Assembly: GCF_007991735.1 (NCBI RefSeq)
Contig: NZ_BJYX01000003.1
Coordinates: 186,001 to 250,000, forward strand
DNA length: 64,000 bases
Direction: 5' to 3'
Source: Terrabacter aerolatus
GTDB taxonomy: Bacteria; Actinomycetota; Actinomycetes; Actinomycetales; Dermatophilaceae
The notes below the pieces were generated by a model that saw nothing but the letters and a program-made list of their open reading frames with translations, did no database searches and was not told where the DNA came from. Positions within the stretch are counted from its first letter, which is position 1. Each line of letters begins with the position of its first letter. A program made the position numbers and the translations under genes. Shown here in pieces: positions 53,931 through 63,891 of this stretch.

Positions 53931-56084
53931 ATGACCCCACCCACCCCCTCGGCACCCTCCGCACTGCCCGTCGCCGACGTCGACCCTGCCCTGCGCGAGC
54001 GGGCGACGAGCGCGTTGCGGCGCCTCGTGGGCCGTGACGACGTCGACTTCCGCGACGGCCAGCTCGAGGCGATCAACGAGCTGGTGGCCGGTCGACGACG
54101 CGTGCTCGTCGTGCAGCGCACCGGGTGGGGCAAGTCGGCCGTCTACTTCGTCGCGACGGCGCTGCGCCGGGCCGAGGGGGCCGGACCGACGGTCATCGTC
54201 AGCCCGCTGCTCGCCCTCATGCGCGACCAGATCGCCGCCGCCGGGCGCGCCGGCATCACGGCCGTCACCCTCAACTCCACGAACGCCGACGAGTGGGGCG
54301 CCGTGTCGGGCGCCCTCGCCCGGGGCGAGGTCGACGTGCTGCTCGTCAGCCCCGAGCGGCTCAACAACCCGCGCTTCCGCGACGAGCAGCTGCCGGCGCT
54401 CGCCGAGACGTGCGGTCTGCTCGTCGTCGACGAGGCCCACTGCATCAGCGACTGGGGCCACGACTTCCGGCCCGACTACCGTCGCATCCGCGACCTGCTC
54501 ACGACGCTGCCCGAGCACACGCCGGTGCTCGCCACGACGGCGACGGCCAACGCCCGCGTCGTCACCGATGTCGTCGAGCAGCTCGGAGCCGGCGGCCGCG
54601 ACGTGCTGACCCTGCGCGGGCCGCTCGCCCGGGCGTCGCTCCGTCTGGGCGTCCTGCCGCTGGCGGCCCCGGAGCAGCGACTCGCCTGGCTCATCGCGCA
54701 CCTCGCAGAGCTGCCCGGTTCGGGCATCGTCTACGCCCTGACCGTGGCCGCCGCCGAGGACGTCGCGGTCGCGCTGCGCGAGGCCGGGCACGAGGTCGCC
54801 GCCTACACGGGTCGCACCGAGCCGTCCGAGCGCATCAGGCTCGAGGAGGCTCTGCGCGACAACGAGGTCAAGGCCCTCGTGGCGACCTCCGCCCTCGGCA
54901 TGGGCTTCGACAAGCCCGACCTCGGCTTCGTCCTGCACCTCGGCGCCCCGTCGTCGCCGGTCGCCTACTACCAGCAGGTCGGTCGAGCGGGCCGTGCCAC
55001 CGAGCGGGCCGACGTGCTGCTCATGCCCGGCCCCGAGGACAAGGACATCTGGCGCTACTTCGCGTCGGCCTCGATGCCGAAGCAGGACCAGGCCGACGCG
55101 GTCGTGCGTGCGCTCTCCGAGTCGCCCAAGGCCCTCTCGACGGTGGCCCTCGAGACGATTGTGGACGTCCGGCGCACCCGCCTCGAGCTGCTCCTCAAGG
55201 TGCTCGACGTCGACGGCGCCGTGCACCGCGTGCCGGGTGGGTGGACCGCCACCGGCGAACCCTGGACCTACGACGCGGAGCGCTACGGCCGCGTCACCGA
55301 GGCGCGTGAGCGCGAGCAGCAGCTCATGGTCGACTACGAACGCACCGACCGCTGCCGCATGGCCTTCCTGCAGGAGACGCTCGACGACGACTCCGCCGAG
55401 CCCTGCGGCCGCTGCGACCGGTGCGTGGGTCCGTGGTTCGACCCGACCATCCCCGAAGCGGCCGTCAACACGGCGAGGTCCCGCCTCGCGCGGCCGGGCG
55501 TCGTGCTCGAGTCGCGCGCCCAGTGGCCACCCGGCATGGACCGGCTCGGGGTGCCCTTCAAGGGCAAGATCTCGCCGGCCGTCGCCATGTCGGAGGGCCG
55601 CGCCGTCGCCCGCCTCAGCGACCTCGGCTGGGGTCAGCGCCTGCGCGAGCTGCTCCGGGGCGAGGACCAGGAGATCCCGGAGGAGGCCCTCCGCGCCTGC
55701 GTCGAGGTTCTCGCCGGGTGGGGGTGGCAGGAGCGTCCGGCGGCCGTCGTGTCGGTGCCGTCGCGCCGACGTCCGCTGCTCGTCGAGTCACTCGCCGCCG
55801 GACTGGGTCGGCTCGGTCGACTGCCCTACCTCGGCGCGCTCGACCTCGTCGAGGGTGGTCCGGTCGGCGAGGCCGGCGGCAACAGCGCCTTCCGGCTCGC
55901 CAACGTCTGGGGGCGTCTCGCCGTGGGGCCTGAGCTCGCCGGTTCGCTGACGGGTATCCCCGGACCGGTGCTGCTCGTGGACGACGTGAGCGACTCACGC
56001 TGGACCCTCACCGTGTGCTCCGGCCTGCTCCGCGAGGCCGGAGCACCGGCCGTGCTCCCGATGGCCCTGGCCCTGGAGGCGTGA
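53931..56084 (+). CDS. RecQ-family DNA helicase fused to a phosphoribosyltransferase-like domain
   Basis: 717 residues. Helicase motifs in order: FRDGQLEAINEL, RTGWGKSAVYF (Walker A, with Trp in the usual G), VSPLLALMRDQ, VDEAHCISDWGHDFRPDY (DEAH), ATTATA, then YYQQVGRAGR. Zinc-type cluster CGRCDRC near 495. The last ~200 residues differ from RecQ and contain GGNSAFRLANVW and PGPVLLVDDVSDSRWT, a PRPP-loop-like motif of phosphoribosyltransferases. No HRDC domain. DNA repair role likely; what the PRTase-like part does is unknown. ATG at 53931. Confidence 0.88.
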   Translation: MTPPTPSAPSALPVADVDPALRERATSALRRLVGRDDVDFRDGQLEAINELVAGRRRVLVVQRTGWGKSAVYFVATALRRAEGAGPTVIVSPLLALMRDQIAAAGRAGITAVTLNSTNADEWGAVSGALARGEVDVLLVSPERLNNPRFRDEQLPALAETCGLLVVDEAHCISDWGHDFRPDYRRIRDLLTTLPEHTPVLATTATANARVVTDVVEQLGAGGRDVLTLRGPLARASLRLGVLPLAAPEQRLAWLIAHLAELPGSGIVYALTVAAAEDVAVALREAGHEVAAYTGRTEPSERIRLEEALRDNEVKALVATSALGMGFDKPDLGFVLHLGAPSSPVAYYQQVGRAGRATERADVLLMPGPEDKDIWRYFASASMPKQDQADAVVRALSESPKALSTVALETIVDVRRTRLELLLKVLDVDGAVHRVPGGWTATGEPWTYDAERYGRVTEAREREQQLMVDYERTDRCRMAFLQETLDDDSAEPCGRCDRCVGPWFDPTIPEAAVNTARSRLARPGVVLESRAQWPPGMDRLGVPFKGKISPAVAMSEGRAVARLSDLGWGQRLRELLRGEDQEIPEEALRACVEVLAGWGWQERPAAVVSVPSRRRPLLVESLAAGLGRLGRLPYLGALDLVEGGPVGEAGGNSAFRLANVWGRLAVGPELAGSLTGIPGPVLLVDDVSDSRWTLTVCSGLLREAGAPAVLPMALALEA

Positions 56085-56136
56085 CGCCGGTCCCGGGCGG
56101 CGGCGGCCACCCCGCCCCGGCCACTAAGGTCGTCCT

Positions 56137-57105
56137 GTGACCGCAGACGCCCCCTCCGAGCCGCGCCCGCTCCCCCCGCTCGAGGACCTCCTCGAGGTGC
56201 TGACCCTCGAGGACGTCGGGACGGCCCACATCTCGGTCACCGACGTCCGCGGGCACGATGCCGCCGAGTCGATCGGGGCGTCCTCCGCCCGGGTCTTCGA
56301 GGGCCGGAGCCAGAAGATGCCTCACGGGCGCGTCTTCGGCGGCCAGGTCCTGGCCCAGTGTGTCATGGCCGCCGGCATCACCGTCCGTGACCTCGACACG
56401 GGGCGCGGCGCGCGTCACATCCACTCGCTCCACGGCTACTTCATGCGACCCGGCGACGACACGCTGCCGATCCGCTTCGCCGTCGAGGAGATGCGCGACG
56501 GCAACAGCTTCTCGACCCGCCGGGTGCACGCCGTCCAGAAGGGGGCGCCCATCATGTCGATGACCTGCTCCTTCCAGGACCGGGCCGGTGGCCTCGACCA
56601 CCAGGGCACGATGCCCGCGGTGCCAGGGCCCGACGGCCTCGTCTCGCTGGCGGAGGCCTTCCGCGGCGTCGACCACCCCGGCGCCCGTCACATCTCCGAG
56701 TCCCGCCCCATCGAGCTGCGACCCGTCGAGAGCAACATGTTCCTCGACGCCGGTCCCGAGCAGGTGGCCACGAACCACGTATGGATGCGTGCCGTGGAGC
56801 GCCTGCCGGACGACCCGCTGCTGCACGCGGCGGTGCTCGCGTACTCCAGCGACTACTCGCTTCTCGAGCCGGTGCTCCGCCGTCACGGCCTGGTCTGGAC
56901 CGACCGCCGACTGCGGGTCGCGAGCCTCGACCACTCGATGTGGTTCCACCGCGACGTCCGGGCCGACGAGTGGCTGCTCTACGCCCAGCAGTCCCCGTCG
57001 GCCGAGAGCGGGCGCGGCCTGTCCATCGGCGAGATCTACAGCCAGGACGGCACGCTCGTGGCCACCACCGCCCAGGAGGGCATGGTCCGCGTCAAGGAGT
57101 CGTGA
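56137..57105 (+). CDS. tesB: Acyl-CoA thioesterase II (TesB)
   Basis: 322 residues, double-hotdog fold. First half: HGRVFGGQVLAQCVMAAGIT and HSLHGYFMRPGDD; second half: LASLDHSMWFHRDVR with the catalytic Asp, and VSLAEAFRG. Hydrolyses medium and long-chain acyl-CoA. GTG at 56137, 52 bases after the helicase gene and possibly in one transcript. Convergent with treZ across 40 bases. Confidence 0.94.
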   Translation: MTADAPSEPRPLPPLEDLLEVLTLEDVGTAHISVTDVRGHDAAESIGASSARVFEGRSQKMPHGRVFGGQVLAQCVMAAGITVRDLDTGRGARHIHSLHGYFMRPGDDTLPIRFAVEEMRDGNSFSTRRVHAVQKGAPIMSMTCSFQDRAGGLDHQGTMPAVPGPDGLVSLAEAFRGVDHPGARHISESRPIELRPVESNMFLDAGPEQVATNHVWMRAVERLPDDPLLHAAVLAYSSDYSLLEPVLRRHGLVWTDRRLRVASLDHSMWFHRDVRADEWLLYAQQSPSAESGRGLSIGEIYSQDGTLVATTAQEGMVRVKES

Positions 57106-57145
57106 CCCGTTCGCGCCCACCCGAGGGCCCGCGCACGGGGTCCCC

Positions 57146-58975
57146 TCAGATGGTGGTGGTGCGCAGGACTGCGACGTCGTGACCGTCGAGGCGCACACCG
57201 TGACCGTCGACGATCGGGGCGCGACCCCACGACGCGAGGACGTGCTCGACCTCACCGGTGAACGGCACCACCTGCGAACGGCCGGCGAGGTTGGCGACGA
57301 CGTGGACCGCGCCGCGGGACATGATCATCCACTTGGCGGCCTCGTCGAACGTCACCGCCGTGGCCCGGAGGTCGCCGGACGCGACATCGGGCTGCGTGCG
57401 GCGGACCTTGATCAGCTCGCGGTAGAAGTGCAGCATCTCGTTGTGCCCCGGCGCGCTCGGCTCACTCCAGTCCAGCACGCTGTGCGCCCGGGTCGCGGGG
57501 TCCTGCGGGTCGGGCACGTCGGCCTCGTTCCACCCGTGGGCGGCGAACTCCGCACGGCGTCCGGAGCGGACCGCGTCAGCGAGCCAGTCCTCCTCGAACG
57601 AGGTGAAGAACGCGAACGGGGTGCTCGCCCGCCACTCCTCCCCCATGAAGACCATCGCGGTGAAGGGCGACAGGAGGTAGAGCGCGGCTCCGACCGCCTG
57701 CTGACCCGGTGAGATCTGGTCGCTGATTCGGTCGCCGGTGGCGCGGTTGCCGACCTGGTCGTGGGTCTGGAGGTAGGCGAGGAACTGGTGGCCCGAGCGC
57801 GCCTGCTGGTCGACCCGGGCGCCCCAGACGGTGCCACGAAAGGTCGACATGCGTCCGTCGTGGAGGAACGCGTCGGACAGCGTCTTGGCCAGCACCGAGA
57901 TGGGACCACCCTGCGGCCAGGCCTCGGTGCCACCGGCGAAGTCGGCGTAGTAGCCCTGGGTCTCGCCCGTCAGCGCGACGTGCAGGGCGTGGTGGATGTC
58001 ATCGTCCCACTGCGCGGTCATGCCGCGGCCGCCCTCGGCGGTCGGGGTGACGATCACCGCGTCGTTGAGGTCGCTCTCGGCGATGAGGTCGAGGGGACGT
58101 CCCAGCTCCGTCGCGAGAGAAGCCGTCTCGTCGGAGAGCTGAGCCAGCAGGTGCGGCTCGGACTCGTCGCGCAGCTCGTGGACGGCATCGAGCCGCAACG
58201 CGTCGACGTGGAAGTCCCGGAACCAGCGCAGCGCGTTGTCGATGACCCAGCGACGCACCTCGTGGCTGCCCTCGGCGTCGAGGTTGACCGCCGGCCCCCA
58301 CGGCGTCGTGTGGGTGGTCGTGAAGTAGGGCCCGAACTCGGCGAGGTAGTTGCCGGTGGGTCCGAGGTGGTTGTAGACCACGTCGAGGCAGACGCCGAGT
58401 CCCTTCGCGTGGCAGGCGTCGACGAAGCGCTGGAACGCGGCCGGACCGCCGTAGGCCTGCTGGACGGCATACGGCGCCACCCCGTCGTAGCCCCAGCCGT
58501 GCGTGCCCCCGAACGCGGCGAGCGGCATGACCTCGACGACGTCGACACCGAGGTCGACGAGGTGCGAGAGGTGTCCGATGGCGGCGTCGAGCGTGCCCTC
58601 AGGGGTGAAGGTGCCGACGTGCAACTCGTAGACGACGCCCCCGAGCGCGCCGCGGCCGTCACGCGTTCCACGCCAGTCGCCGTCACGCCACGGGTGGGCG
58701 TCGGCGTCGAACGTGCGGCTCGAGCCGTGGACCCCGTGCGGCAGCCAGGCGCTGCGCGGGTCGGGTCGGGGGTCGCCACCGTCGAGGCAGAAGGAGTAGT
58801 CCAGCGTGCCGCTCCCGGTGCGATTCCACGACCACCAGCCGCCGTCCTCGCCCGTCATGGCGTGCCGGTGCGCGGCGGACGTCGGCTCGCCCCTGCCTTC
58901 GACCGGGTTGACGAGGACGTCCACGCGCGAGGCGAGCGGCGCCCAGACGCGGATGGTGCTGGAGCGTGCGGTCAT
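57146..58975 (-). CDS. treZ: Malto-oligosyltrehalose trehalohydrolase
   Basis: Releases trehalose from maltooligosyl-trehalose. 609 residues. N-terminal CBM48-like part (VRVWAPLASRVDVLV-type sequence), GH13 barrel with GVDVVEVMPLAAFGGTHGWG, VDALRLDAVHELRD (nucleophile Asp), LIAESDLND (Glu) and QTHDQVGNR. ATG at 58975 overlaps the treY stop as ATGA. Last gene of glgX-treY-treZ. Confidence 0.95.
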   Translation of the reverse strand: MTARSSTIRVWAPLASRVDVLVNPVEGRGEPTSAAHRHAMTGEDGGWWSWNRTGSGTLDYSFCLDGGDPRPDPRSAWLPHGVHGSSRTFDADAHPWRDGDWRGTRDGRGALGGVVYELHVGTFTPEGTLDAAIGHLSHLVDLGVDVVEVMPLAAFGGTHGWGYDGVAPYAVQQAYGGPAAFQRFVDACHAKGLGVCLDVVYNHLGPTGNYLAEFGPYFTTTHTTPWGPAVNLDAEGSHEVRRWVIDNALRWFRDFHVDALRLDAVHELRDESEPHLLAQLSDETASLATELGRPLDLIAESDLNDAVIVTPTAEGGRGMTAQWDDDIHHALHVALTGETQGYYADFAGGTEAWPQGGPISVLAKTLSDAFLHDGRMSTFRGTVWGARVDQQARSGHQFLAYLQTHDQVGNRATGDRISDQISPGQQAVGAALYLLSPFTAMVFMGEEWRASTPFAFFTSFEEDWLADAVRSGRRAEFAAHGWNEADVPDPQDPATRAHSVLDWSEPSAPGHNEMLHFYRELIKVRRTQPDVASGDLRATAVTFDEAAKWMIMSRGAVHVVANLAGRSQVVPFTGEVEHVLASWGRAPIVDGHGVRLDGHDVAVLRTTTI

Positions 58976-61410
58976 GACTCGTCCCGTACCCGCACGAGCA
59001 GAGCGACCGGCAGGCCGCTGCCCCCGACGACGTCGTCCAGGGGTGTCGTTCCTCCGTCGAGCTCGTGCGCCGACCCCGACAGCGCGTCGCGCCAGGGTCC
59101 CTCGGGCAGGTCGATCGTGGCGGCGCCGAACCCGCCCTCGTCGGCCAGACGCCCGGCCAGCCGGGTCACGACGGTGACGACCTCGATGGCGCCCTCACCC
59201 GCGCCGCGGCCGAAGGCCACGACGTGCTCCGAGGTCGTCGAGATCGGCACATAGGTTGCGTCCGCCCCCGTGAACACCTCGGGGCGCGCGCGTCGGGTGC
59301 GCAGCGCTGCGCTCGTGACGAGCAGCTTCTCGTCGTGGAGGTCGGCCGGAGCCACTCCCGCGTCGAGACGCGCCAGCCGGTCCCGGCGCTCGGCATAGTC
59401 GACGGCGCGTCGGTTGTCCGGGTCGACGAGCGAGAGGTCGACGAGGTCGGTGCCCTGGTAGACGTCCGGCACGCCGGGCATCGTCAGCTGCACGAGCTTC
59501 TGCCCGAGCACGTTGGCCCGCGCCTCGGACCGCGTCGCCTCGACCCAGGACTCGATGTGGGCGACGATCTCGGGCCTCGTCACCACGCCGGCCACGAAGC
59601 GCTCGACCGCCGACTCGTAGGCCTCGTCGGGCTCGGTCCAGCGCGTGTAGAGCTTCGACTCGCGAATCGCCTTGAGGGCGTAGGCCTGCAGGCGGTCCTC
59701 ACTGATCGGCCACGCACCGACGACGGTCTGCCACAGGAAGTACTCGGTGAGCGCGTCGAGCTCGTCGCCGCGCACCGGAGCGGCCAGCTCCCGGGCCGTG
59801 CGCACCCAGGTCGCCCACGCGTCGGGACGCTCGGCGAGGACGAACAGGCGCGCCCGGACGTCCTCGGCGCGCTTCGTGTCGTGCGTCGAGAGGGTCGTCA
59901 TCGACTGCGGCCACGACGCGAGGAGCGTCCCCGCGAAGGCATGGAACGCGTCGGCCGGCACGCCGACCTGCGTCGGGTCGCCGCCCACCTCGTTGAGTGC
60001 GACGAGCCGGACGTAGCGGTAGTACGCCGTGTCCTCGATGGCCTTGGCCATCGCTGGTCCGCAGGTCTGCTGGAACCGCACGAGGAACTCGTCGGCCGCC
60101 TCGCGGTCGACGGGCGAGCCCTGTCCGAGGGCGAGGTCGAGGACGCCGCGCACGGTCACCGCATCCAGAGTGCCGGCCACGCTCTCGCCGCCCCGCGCCG
60201 CAGCTGCCTCGAGCTCGGACGCGTCGTCGGCGTCGGCCGGACTGCCCGGCCTGAGGTAGACGCGGTAGCGCTCCATGCCGACGAGCAGGTCCTCGACGAC
60301 GGCCCGCGCCGAGTCGGGGTCGAGATCGGGCCTCGCCCGGGCGACGAGCCGCAGGAGGCGGCTGACCTCGGTGGCGAGCATGACCTGCACGACCCACCGC
60401 TTGGACTCGGTGACGATGGCCTCGAGGTCCTGCGTCCGGCCGAGCAGCTCGCTCGACAGCGCATCGAGCGACCCCGCCCCGGCCGGGTCGACGAAGAGCC
60501 CACCGATGCGCAGCAGGGCGTCGTAGCCGGTGGTGCCGGCGGTCCGCCACCCGTCGGGCAGCTGCTCCGAGCCCTCGAGGATCTTCTCGACGACGACCCA
60601 GGCGTCAGCGGTCGCGTCACCGAGACGGTCGAGGTAGCCCTCGGGGTCGGCGAGCCCGTCCGGGTGGTCGATGCGCAGCCCGTCGATGGCGCCGGAGCGG
60701 ATGCCGTCGACGAGGAGCGCGTGCGTCGCGTCGAAGACCGCGGGGTCCTCGACCCGCACGGCGATGAGCGACGTCACGTCGAAGAACCGCCGGTAGTTGA
60801 GCTCCGAGTCGCCGACCGTCCACGAGGCGAGGCGGTAGTGCTGGGCCTCGAGCAGCTCGGCCAGCGGCCGGCTCGTGTCGCTGCCGGGTGCCAGCGGGAA
60901 GACGTGGTCGTAGTACTGGACGACCGGCTCGCCGTGGTGCTCGCCGACGGACAGCTCGCCGGCGGCGAGCACGTCGTCGAGGGACGCGCCCAGCACCGGC
61001 ATCAGGATGTGGCCGTCCTGGGCGTCCCAGTCGACGTCGAACCACGTCGCGTAGGCCGACTGGCGGCCCTCGCGGAGCACCTCCCAGAGCGGCCGGTTGA
61101 GCGAGAGCGGCGTCGGAGTGGTCATGTGGTTGGGCACGACGTCCACCACGACGCCGAGCCCGGCCCCGTGGGCGGCCTCGACGAGCCGGGCGAACCCGGC
61201 GTGGCCGCCGAGCCCCTCGGACACCGTCGTGTGGTCGGTGACGTCATAGCCGTGCTTCGAGCCGACCGTCGCCTGCAGGACCGGCGACAGGTAGAGGTGC
61301 GTGATCCCTAGTGTCGCAAGGTGATCCACCTGCGCGGCCGCGTCGTCGAGGGTGAAGTCCGGCTCGAGCTGGAGCCGGTGGGTCGAGACCGGTGCGCTGG
61401 AGTACCTCAC
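58972..61410 (-). CDS. treY: Malto-oligosyltrehalose synthase
   Basis: Turns the reducing end of a maltodextrin into a trehalosyl unit. 812 residues. GITHLYLSPVLQATVGSKHG then YDVTDHTTVSEGLGG, VVDVVPNHM, DGLRIDHPDGLADP (nucleophile Asp), VVVEKILEGSEQLP (Glu) and TLSTHDTKRAEDVRAR. These identify TreY rather than other GH13 enzymes. GTG at 61410 overlaps the glgX stop (GTGA). Strict translational coupling keeps the three enzymes in step. Confidence 0.96.
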   Translation of the reverse strand: MRYSSAPVSTHRLQLEPDFTLDDAAAQVDHLATLGITHLYLSPVLQATVGSKHGYDVTDHTTVSEGLGGHAGFARLVEAAHGAGLGVVVDVVPNHMTTPTPLSLNRPLWEVLREGRQSAYATWFDVDWDAQDGHILMPVLGASLDDVLAAGELSVGEHHGEPVVQYYDHVFPLAPGSDTSRPLAELLEAQHYRLASWTVGDSELNYRRFFDVTSLIAVRVEDPAVFDATHALLVDGIRSGAIDGLRIDHPDGLADPEGYLDRLGDATADAWVVVEKILEGSEQLPDGWRTAGTTGYDALLRIGGLFVDPAGAGSLDALSSELLGRTQDLEAIVTESKRWVVQVMLATEVSRLLRLVARARPDLDPDSARAVVEDLLVGMERYRVYLRPGSPADADDASELEAAAARGGESVAGTLDAVTVRGVLDLALGQGSPVDREAADEFLVRFQQTCGPAMAKAIEDTAYYRYVRLVALNEVGGDPTQVGVPADAFHAFAGTLLASWPQSMTTLSTHDTKRAEDVRARLFVLAERPDAWATWVRTARELAAPVRGDELDALTEYFLWQTVVGAWPISEDRLQAYALKAIRESKLYTRWTEPDEAYESAVERFVAGVVTRPEIVAHIESWVEATRSEARANVLGQKLVQLTMPGVPDVYQGTDLVDLSLVDPDNRRAVDYAERRDRLARLDAGVAPADLHDEKLLVTSAALRTRRARPEVFTGADATYVPISTTSEHVVAFGRGAGEGAIEVVTVVTRLAGRLADEGGFGAATIDLPEGPWRDALSGSAHELDGGTTPLDDVVGGSGLPVALLVRVRDES

Positions 61411-63578
61411 GCGGTGGCCTCCTCCGTGACGCCCGGGATGATGGGCGAGACGATCTCGCGGGGGCACCTCAGCACGACGATGCTGCGCGGCTGCACCTGG
61501 ATCTGCCACGTCGGCTCGAGGTGGTTGGCCTCGACCTCGTGCAGGGCCGTGTCGATGACGGGGATCCACTCCGCGCCGTACTCGCCGTCGGGCAGGGTGA
61601 AGGACAGCGGCTCGTCGTGCGCGTTGAACATGACGAGGAACGAGTCGTCGAGGATCTGCTGCCCACGCGGGTCCGGCTCCGGGATGGCCGAGCCGTTGAG
61701 GAAGATCATGAGCGACTTGGCCTGGCCGTTGCTCCAGTCGTCCTCGTCCATGTGCTGGGCCTCGGGCGTGAACCAGGCGATGTCACCGAGTTCGCTCTCG
61801 CCGCCGTGGTCGGCGTTGCCGGCGAAGAAGCGGCGGCGGCGGAACACCGGGTGCTCACGGCGCAGCTTCACGAGCGACTGGGTGAAGACGAGCAGCTTCT
61901 GGTCGTCCTCGTCGAGGACCCACTGGATCCACGAGATGTCGTTGTCCTGGCAGTAGCCGTTGTTGTTGCCGCCCTGGGTGCGCCCCAGCTCGTCGCCGTG
62001 CAGCATCATCGGCACCCCCTGCGAGAAGAGCAGGGTGGTGAGGAAGTTGCGCTGCTGCCGCAGCCGGAGGTCCCGGATCTCGGGGTCGCTCGTCGGACCC
62101 TCGACGCCGCAGTTCCACGAACGATTGTGGCTCTCGCCGTCGTTGTTGCCCTCGCCGTTGGCCTCGTTGTGCTTCTCGTTGTACGACACGAGGTCGCGCA
62201 GGGTGAAGCCGTCGTGGGCCGTGACGAAGTTGATCGAGGCGATCGGCTTGCGTCCCGAGTGCTCGTAGAGGTCGCTGGATCCCGTGAAGCGAGAGGCGAA
62301 CTCGCCGAGGGCGCCACCCTCGCCGCGCCAGAAGTCGCGCACCGTGTCGCGGAACTTGCCGTTCCACTCGGTCCACAGGGGCGGAAAGTTGCCGACCTGG
62401 TAGCCGCCCTCGCCGACGTCCCACGGCTCGGCGATGAGCTTGACCTGGCTGACGACCGGGTCCTGTTGGATGAGGTCGAAGAAGGCCGACAGCTTGTCGA
62501 CCTCGTGGAACTGGCGGGCGAGCGTGGCGGCCAGGTCGAAGCGGAAGCCGTCGACGTGCATCTCAGTGACCCAGTAGCGCAGCGAGTCCATGATGAGCTG
62601 CAGCACGTGCGGGCTGCGCATGAGCAGGCTGTTGCCGGTGCCGGTCGTGTCGTAGTAGTGCGTGAGGTCGTCGCTGACGAGCCGGTAGTAGCTGTTGTTG
62701 TCGAGCCCGCGGAAGGCGAGCGTCGGCCCCATGTGGTTGCCCTCGGCCGTGTGGTTGTAGACGACGTCGAGGATGACCTCGATGTCGGCCGCGTGCAGCG
62801 CCTTGACCATGGCCTTGAACTCGAGGACCTGCTGGCCGCGCTGGCCGCCGGCGGCGTACTCGTTGTGCGGGGCGAGGAAGCCGATCGTGTTGTAGCCCCA
62901 GTAGTTCGACAGGCCGCGGTCCACGAGCGGCGCGTCCTGGACGAACTGGTGCACCGGCATGAGCTCGATGGCGGTGATCCCGAGGTCGCTCAGGTGCTTG
63001 ATGACGGCCGGGTGCGAGATCCCGGCGTAGGTGCCGCGGATCTCCTCCGGGACCTCCGGGTGGAGCATCGTCAGGCCCTTGACGTGGGCCTCGTAGATGA
63101 TGCTCTCGTGGTACTCGTGGCGCGGCGGCCGGTCGTCGCCCCAGTCGAAGAACGGGTTGATGACGACCGAGTGCATCGTGTGGCGCACGCTGTCGTCGGT
63201 GTTGATCTCCGTCGTGGTCGCCGCCTTCTCGTCCCCGAAGGTGTACGAGTAGAGCGACTGGTCGTTCTCGGCCTGGCCCTCGATGGCCTTGGCGTAGGGG
63301 TCGAGCAGGAACTTGCTCGGGTTGCAGCGGTGTCCGTGCTCGGGGTCGTAGGGACCGTGCACGCGGAAGCCGTAGCGCTGCCCGGGCTGCACGTAGGGGA
63401 CGTAGCCGTGCCACACGAAGCCGTCCGTCTCGGGCAGGTCCAGTCGGGTCTCGGTGAGGTCGTCGTCGAGCAGGCACAGCTCGATGCGCTCGGCCACCTC
63501 CGAGAAGACCGCGAAGTTGACTCCGGAGCCGTCGTACGTGGCTCCGAGGGGGTAGGGCTTGCCCGGCCAGATCTCCAT
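61407..63578 (-). CDS. glgX: Glycogen debranching enzyme GlgX
   Basis: Removes alpha-1,6 branches from glycogen limit dextrin, supplying linear chains to TreY. 723 residues. N-terminal CBM48 (GVNFAVFSEVAERIELCLLD), WHGYVPYVQPGQRYGFRVHG, barrel with HMGPTLAFRGLDN, DGFRFDLAATL (nucleophile Asp), IAEPWDVGEGGYQVG (Glu) and FVTAHDGFTLRDLV. ATG at 63578 with AGTAGG close upstream. First gene of glgX-treY-treZ, so trehalose is made from glycogen. Confidence 0.96.
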   Translation of the reverse strand: MEIWPGKPYPLGATYDGSGVNFAVFSEVAERIELCLLDDDLTETRLDLPETDGFVWHGYVPYVQPGQRYGFRVHGPYDPEHGHRCNPSKFLLDPYAKAIEGQAENDQSLYSYTFGDEKAATTTEINTDDSVRHTMHSVVINPFFDWGDDRPPRHEYHESIIYEAHVKGLTMLHPEVPEEIRGTYAGISHPAVIKHLSDLGITAIELMPVHQFVQDAPLVDRGLSNYWGYNTIGFLAPHNEYAAGGQRGQQVLEFKAMVKALHAADIEVILDVVYNHTAEGNHMGPTLAFRGLDNNSYYRLVSDDLTHYYDTTGTGNSLLMRSPHVLQLIMDSLRYWVTEMHVDGFRFDLAATLARQFHEVDKLSAFFDLIQQDPVVSQVKLIAEPWDVGEGGYQVGNFPPLWTEWNGKFRDTVRDFWRGEGGALGEFASRFTGSSDLYEHSGRKPIASINFVTAHDGFTLRDLVSYNEKHNEANGEGNNDGESHNRSWNCGVEGPTSDPEIRDLRLRQQRNFLTTLLFSQGVPMMLHGDELGRTQGGNNNGYCQDNDISWIQWVLDEDDQKLLVFTQSLVKLRREHPVFRRRRFFAGNADHGGESELGDIAWFTPEAQHMDEDDWSNGQAKSLMIFLNGSAIPEPDPRGQQILDDSFLVMFNAHDEPLSFTLPDGEYGAEWIPVIDTALHEVEANHLEPTWQIQVQPRSIVVLRCPREIVSPIIPGVTEEATA

Positions 63579-63825
63579 GGACCTACTTTCCGTCGTTCGG
63601 TCGCGGCACGGGGCCACGGCGCCACGGGGTGGCGACCTGCGGACGGCGGTGGCCGCACAGCGCATTCTCCCCTGCCGGAGCCCATCGAGCGCAAGGCGGT
63701 CGTATGCCGGTCGGCGCGCCGCGAGACGACGTGCCGTCCGTTCGCGGCTGGGAAGGCGCTGCTCAGCCCGCGCGTCCCTGTCTCCAGTACCCCATGGGGA
63801 CGACCTGCGGACGAGGCCGCACACG
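63579..63825. other. Non-coding gap upstream of glgX
   Basis: The full gap from glgX to the next gene is 313 bases. This part holds a GTATGCCG octamer at 63702-63709 and, on the minus strand, TTGCGC with GAGAAT about 18-19 bases downstream as a weak glgX promoter candidate. No gene is seen. Confidence 0.4.
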
Positions 63826-63860
63826 GTTCCGGCCCCGCGCGCAGGCGCGGGGCCGGGAAC
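63826..63860 (-). terminator. Terminator of the SDR gene
   Basis: GTTCCGGCCCCGCGC and GCGCGGGGCCGGGAAC form a 15-base stem with one bulged G and a GCAG loop, 32 bases after the stop codon of the dehydrogenase gene. Confidence 0.7.
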
Positions 63861-63891
63861 GGCGATGGACCGACGAGGCCGGCGGCAGGCG

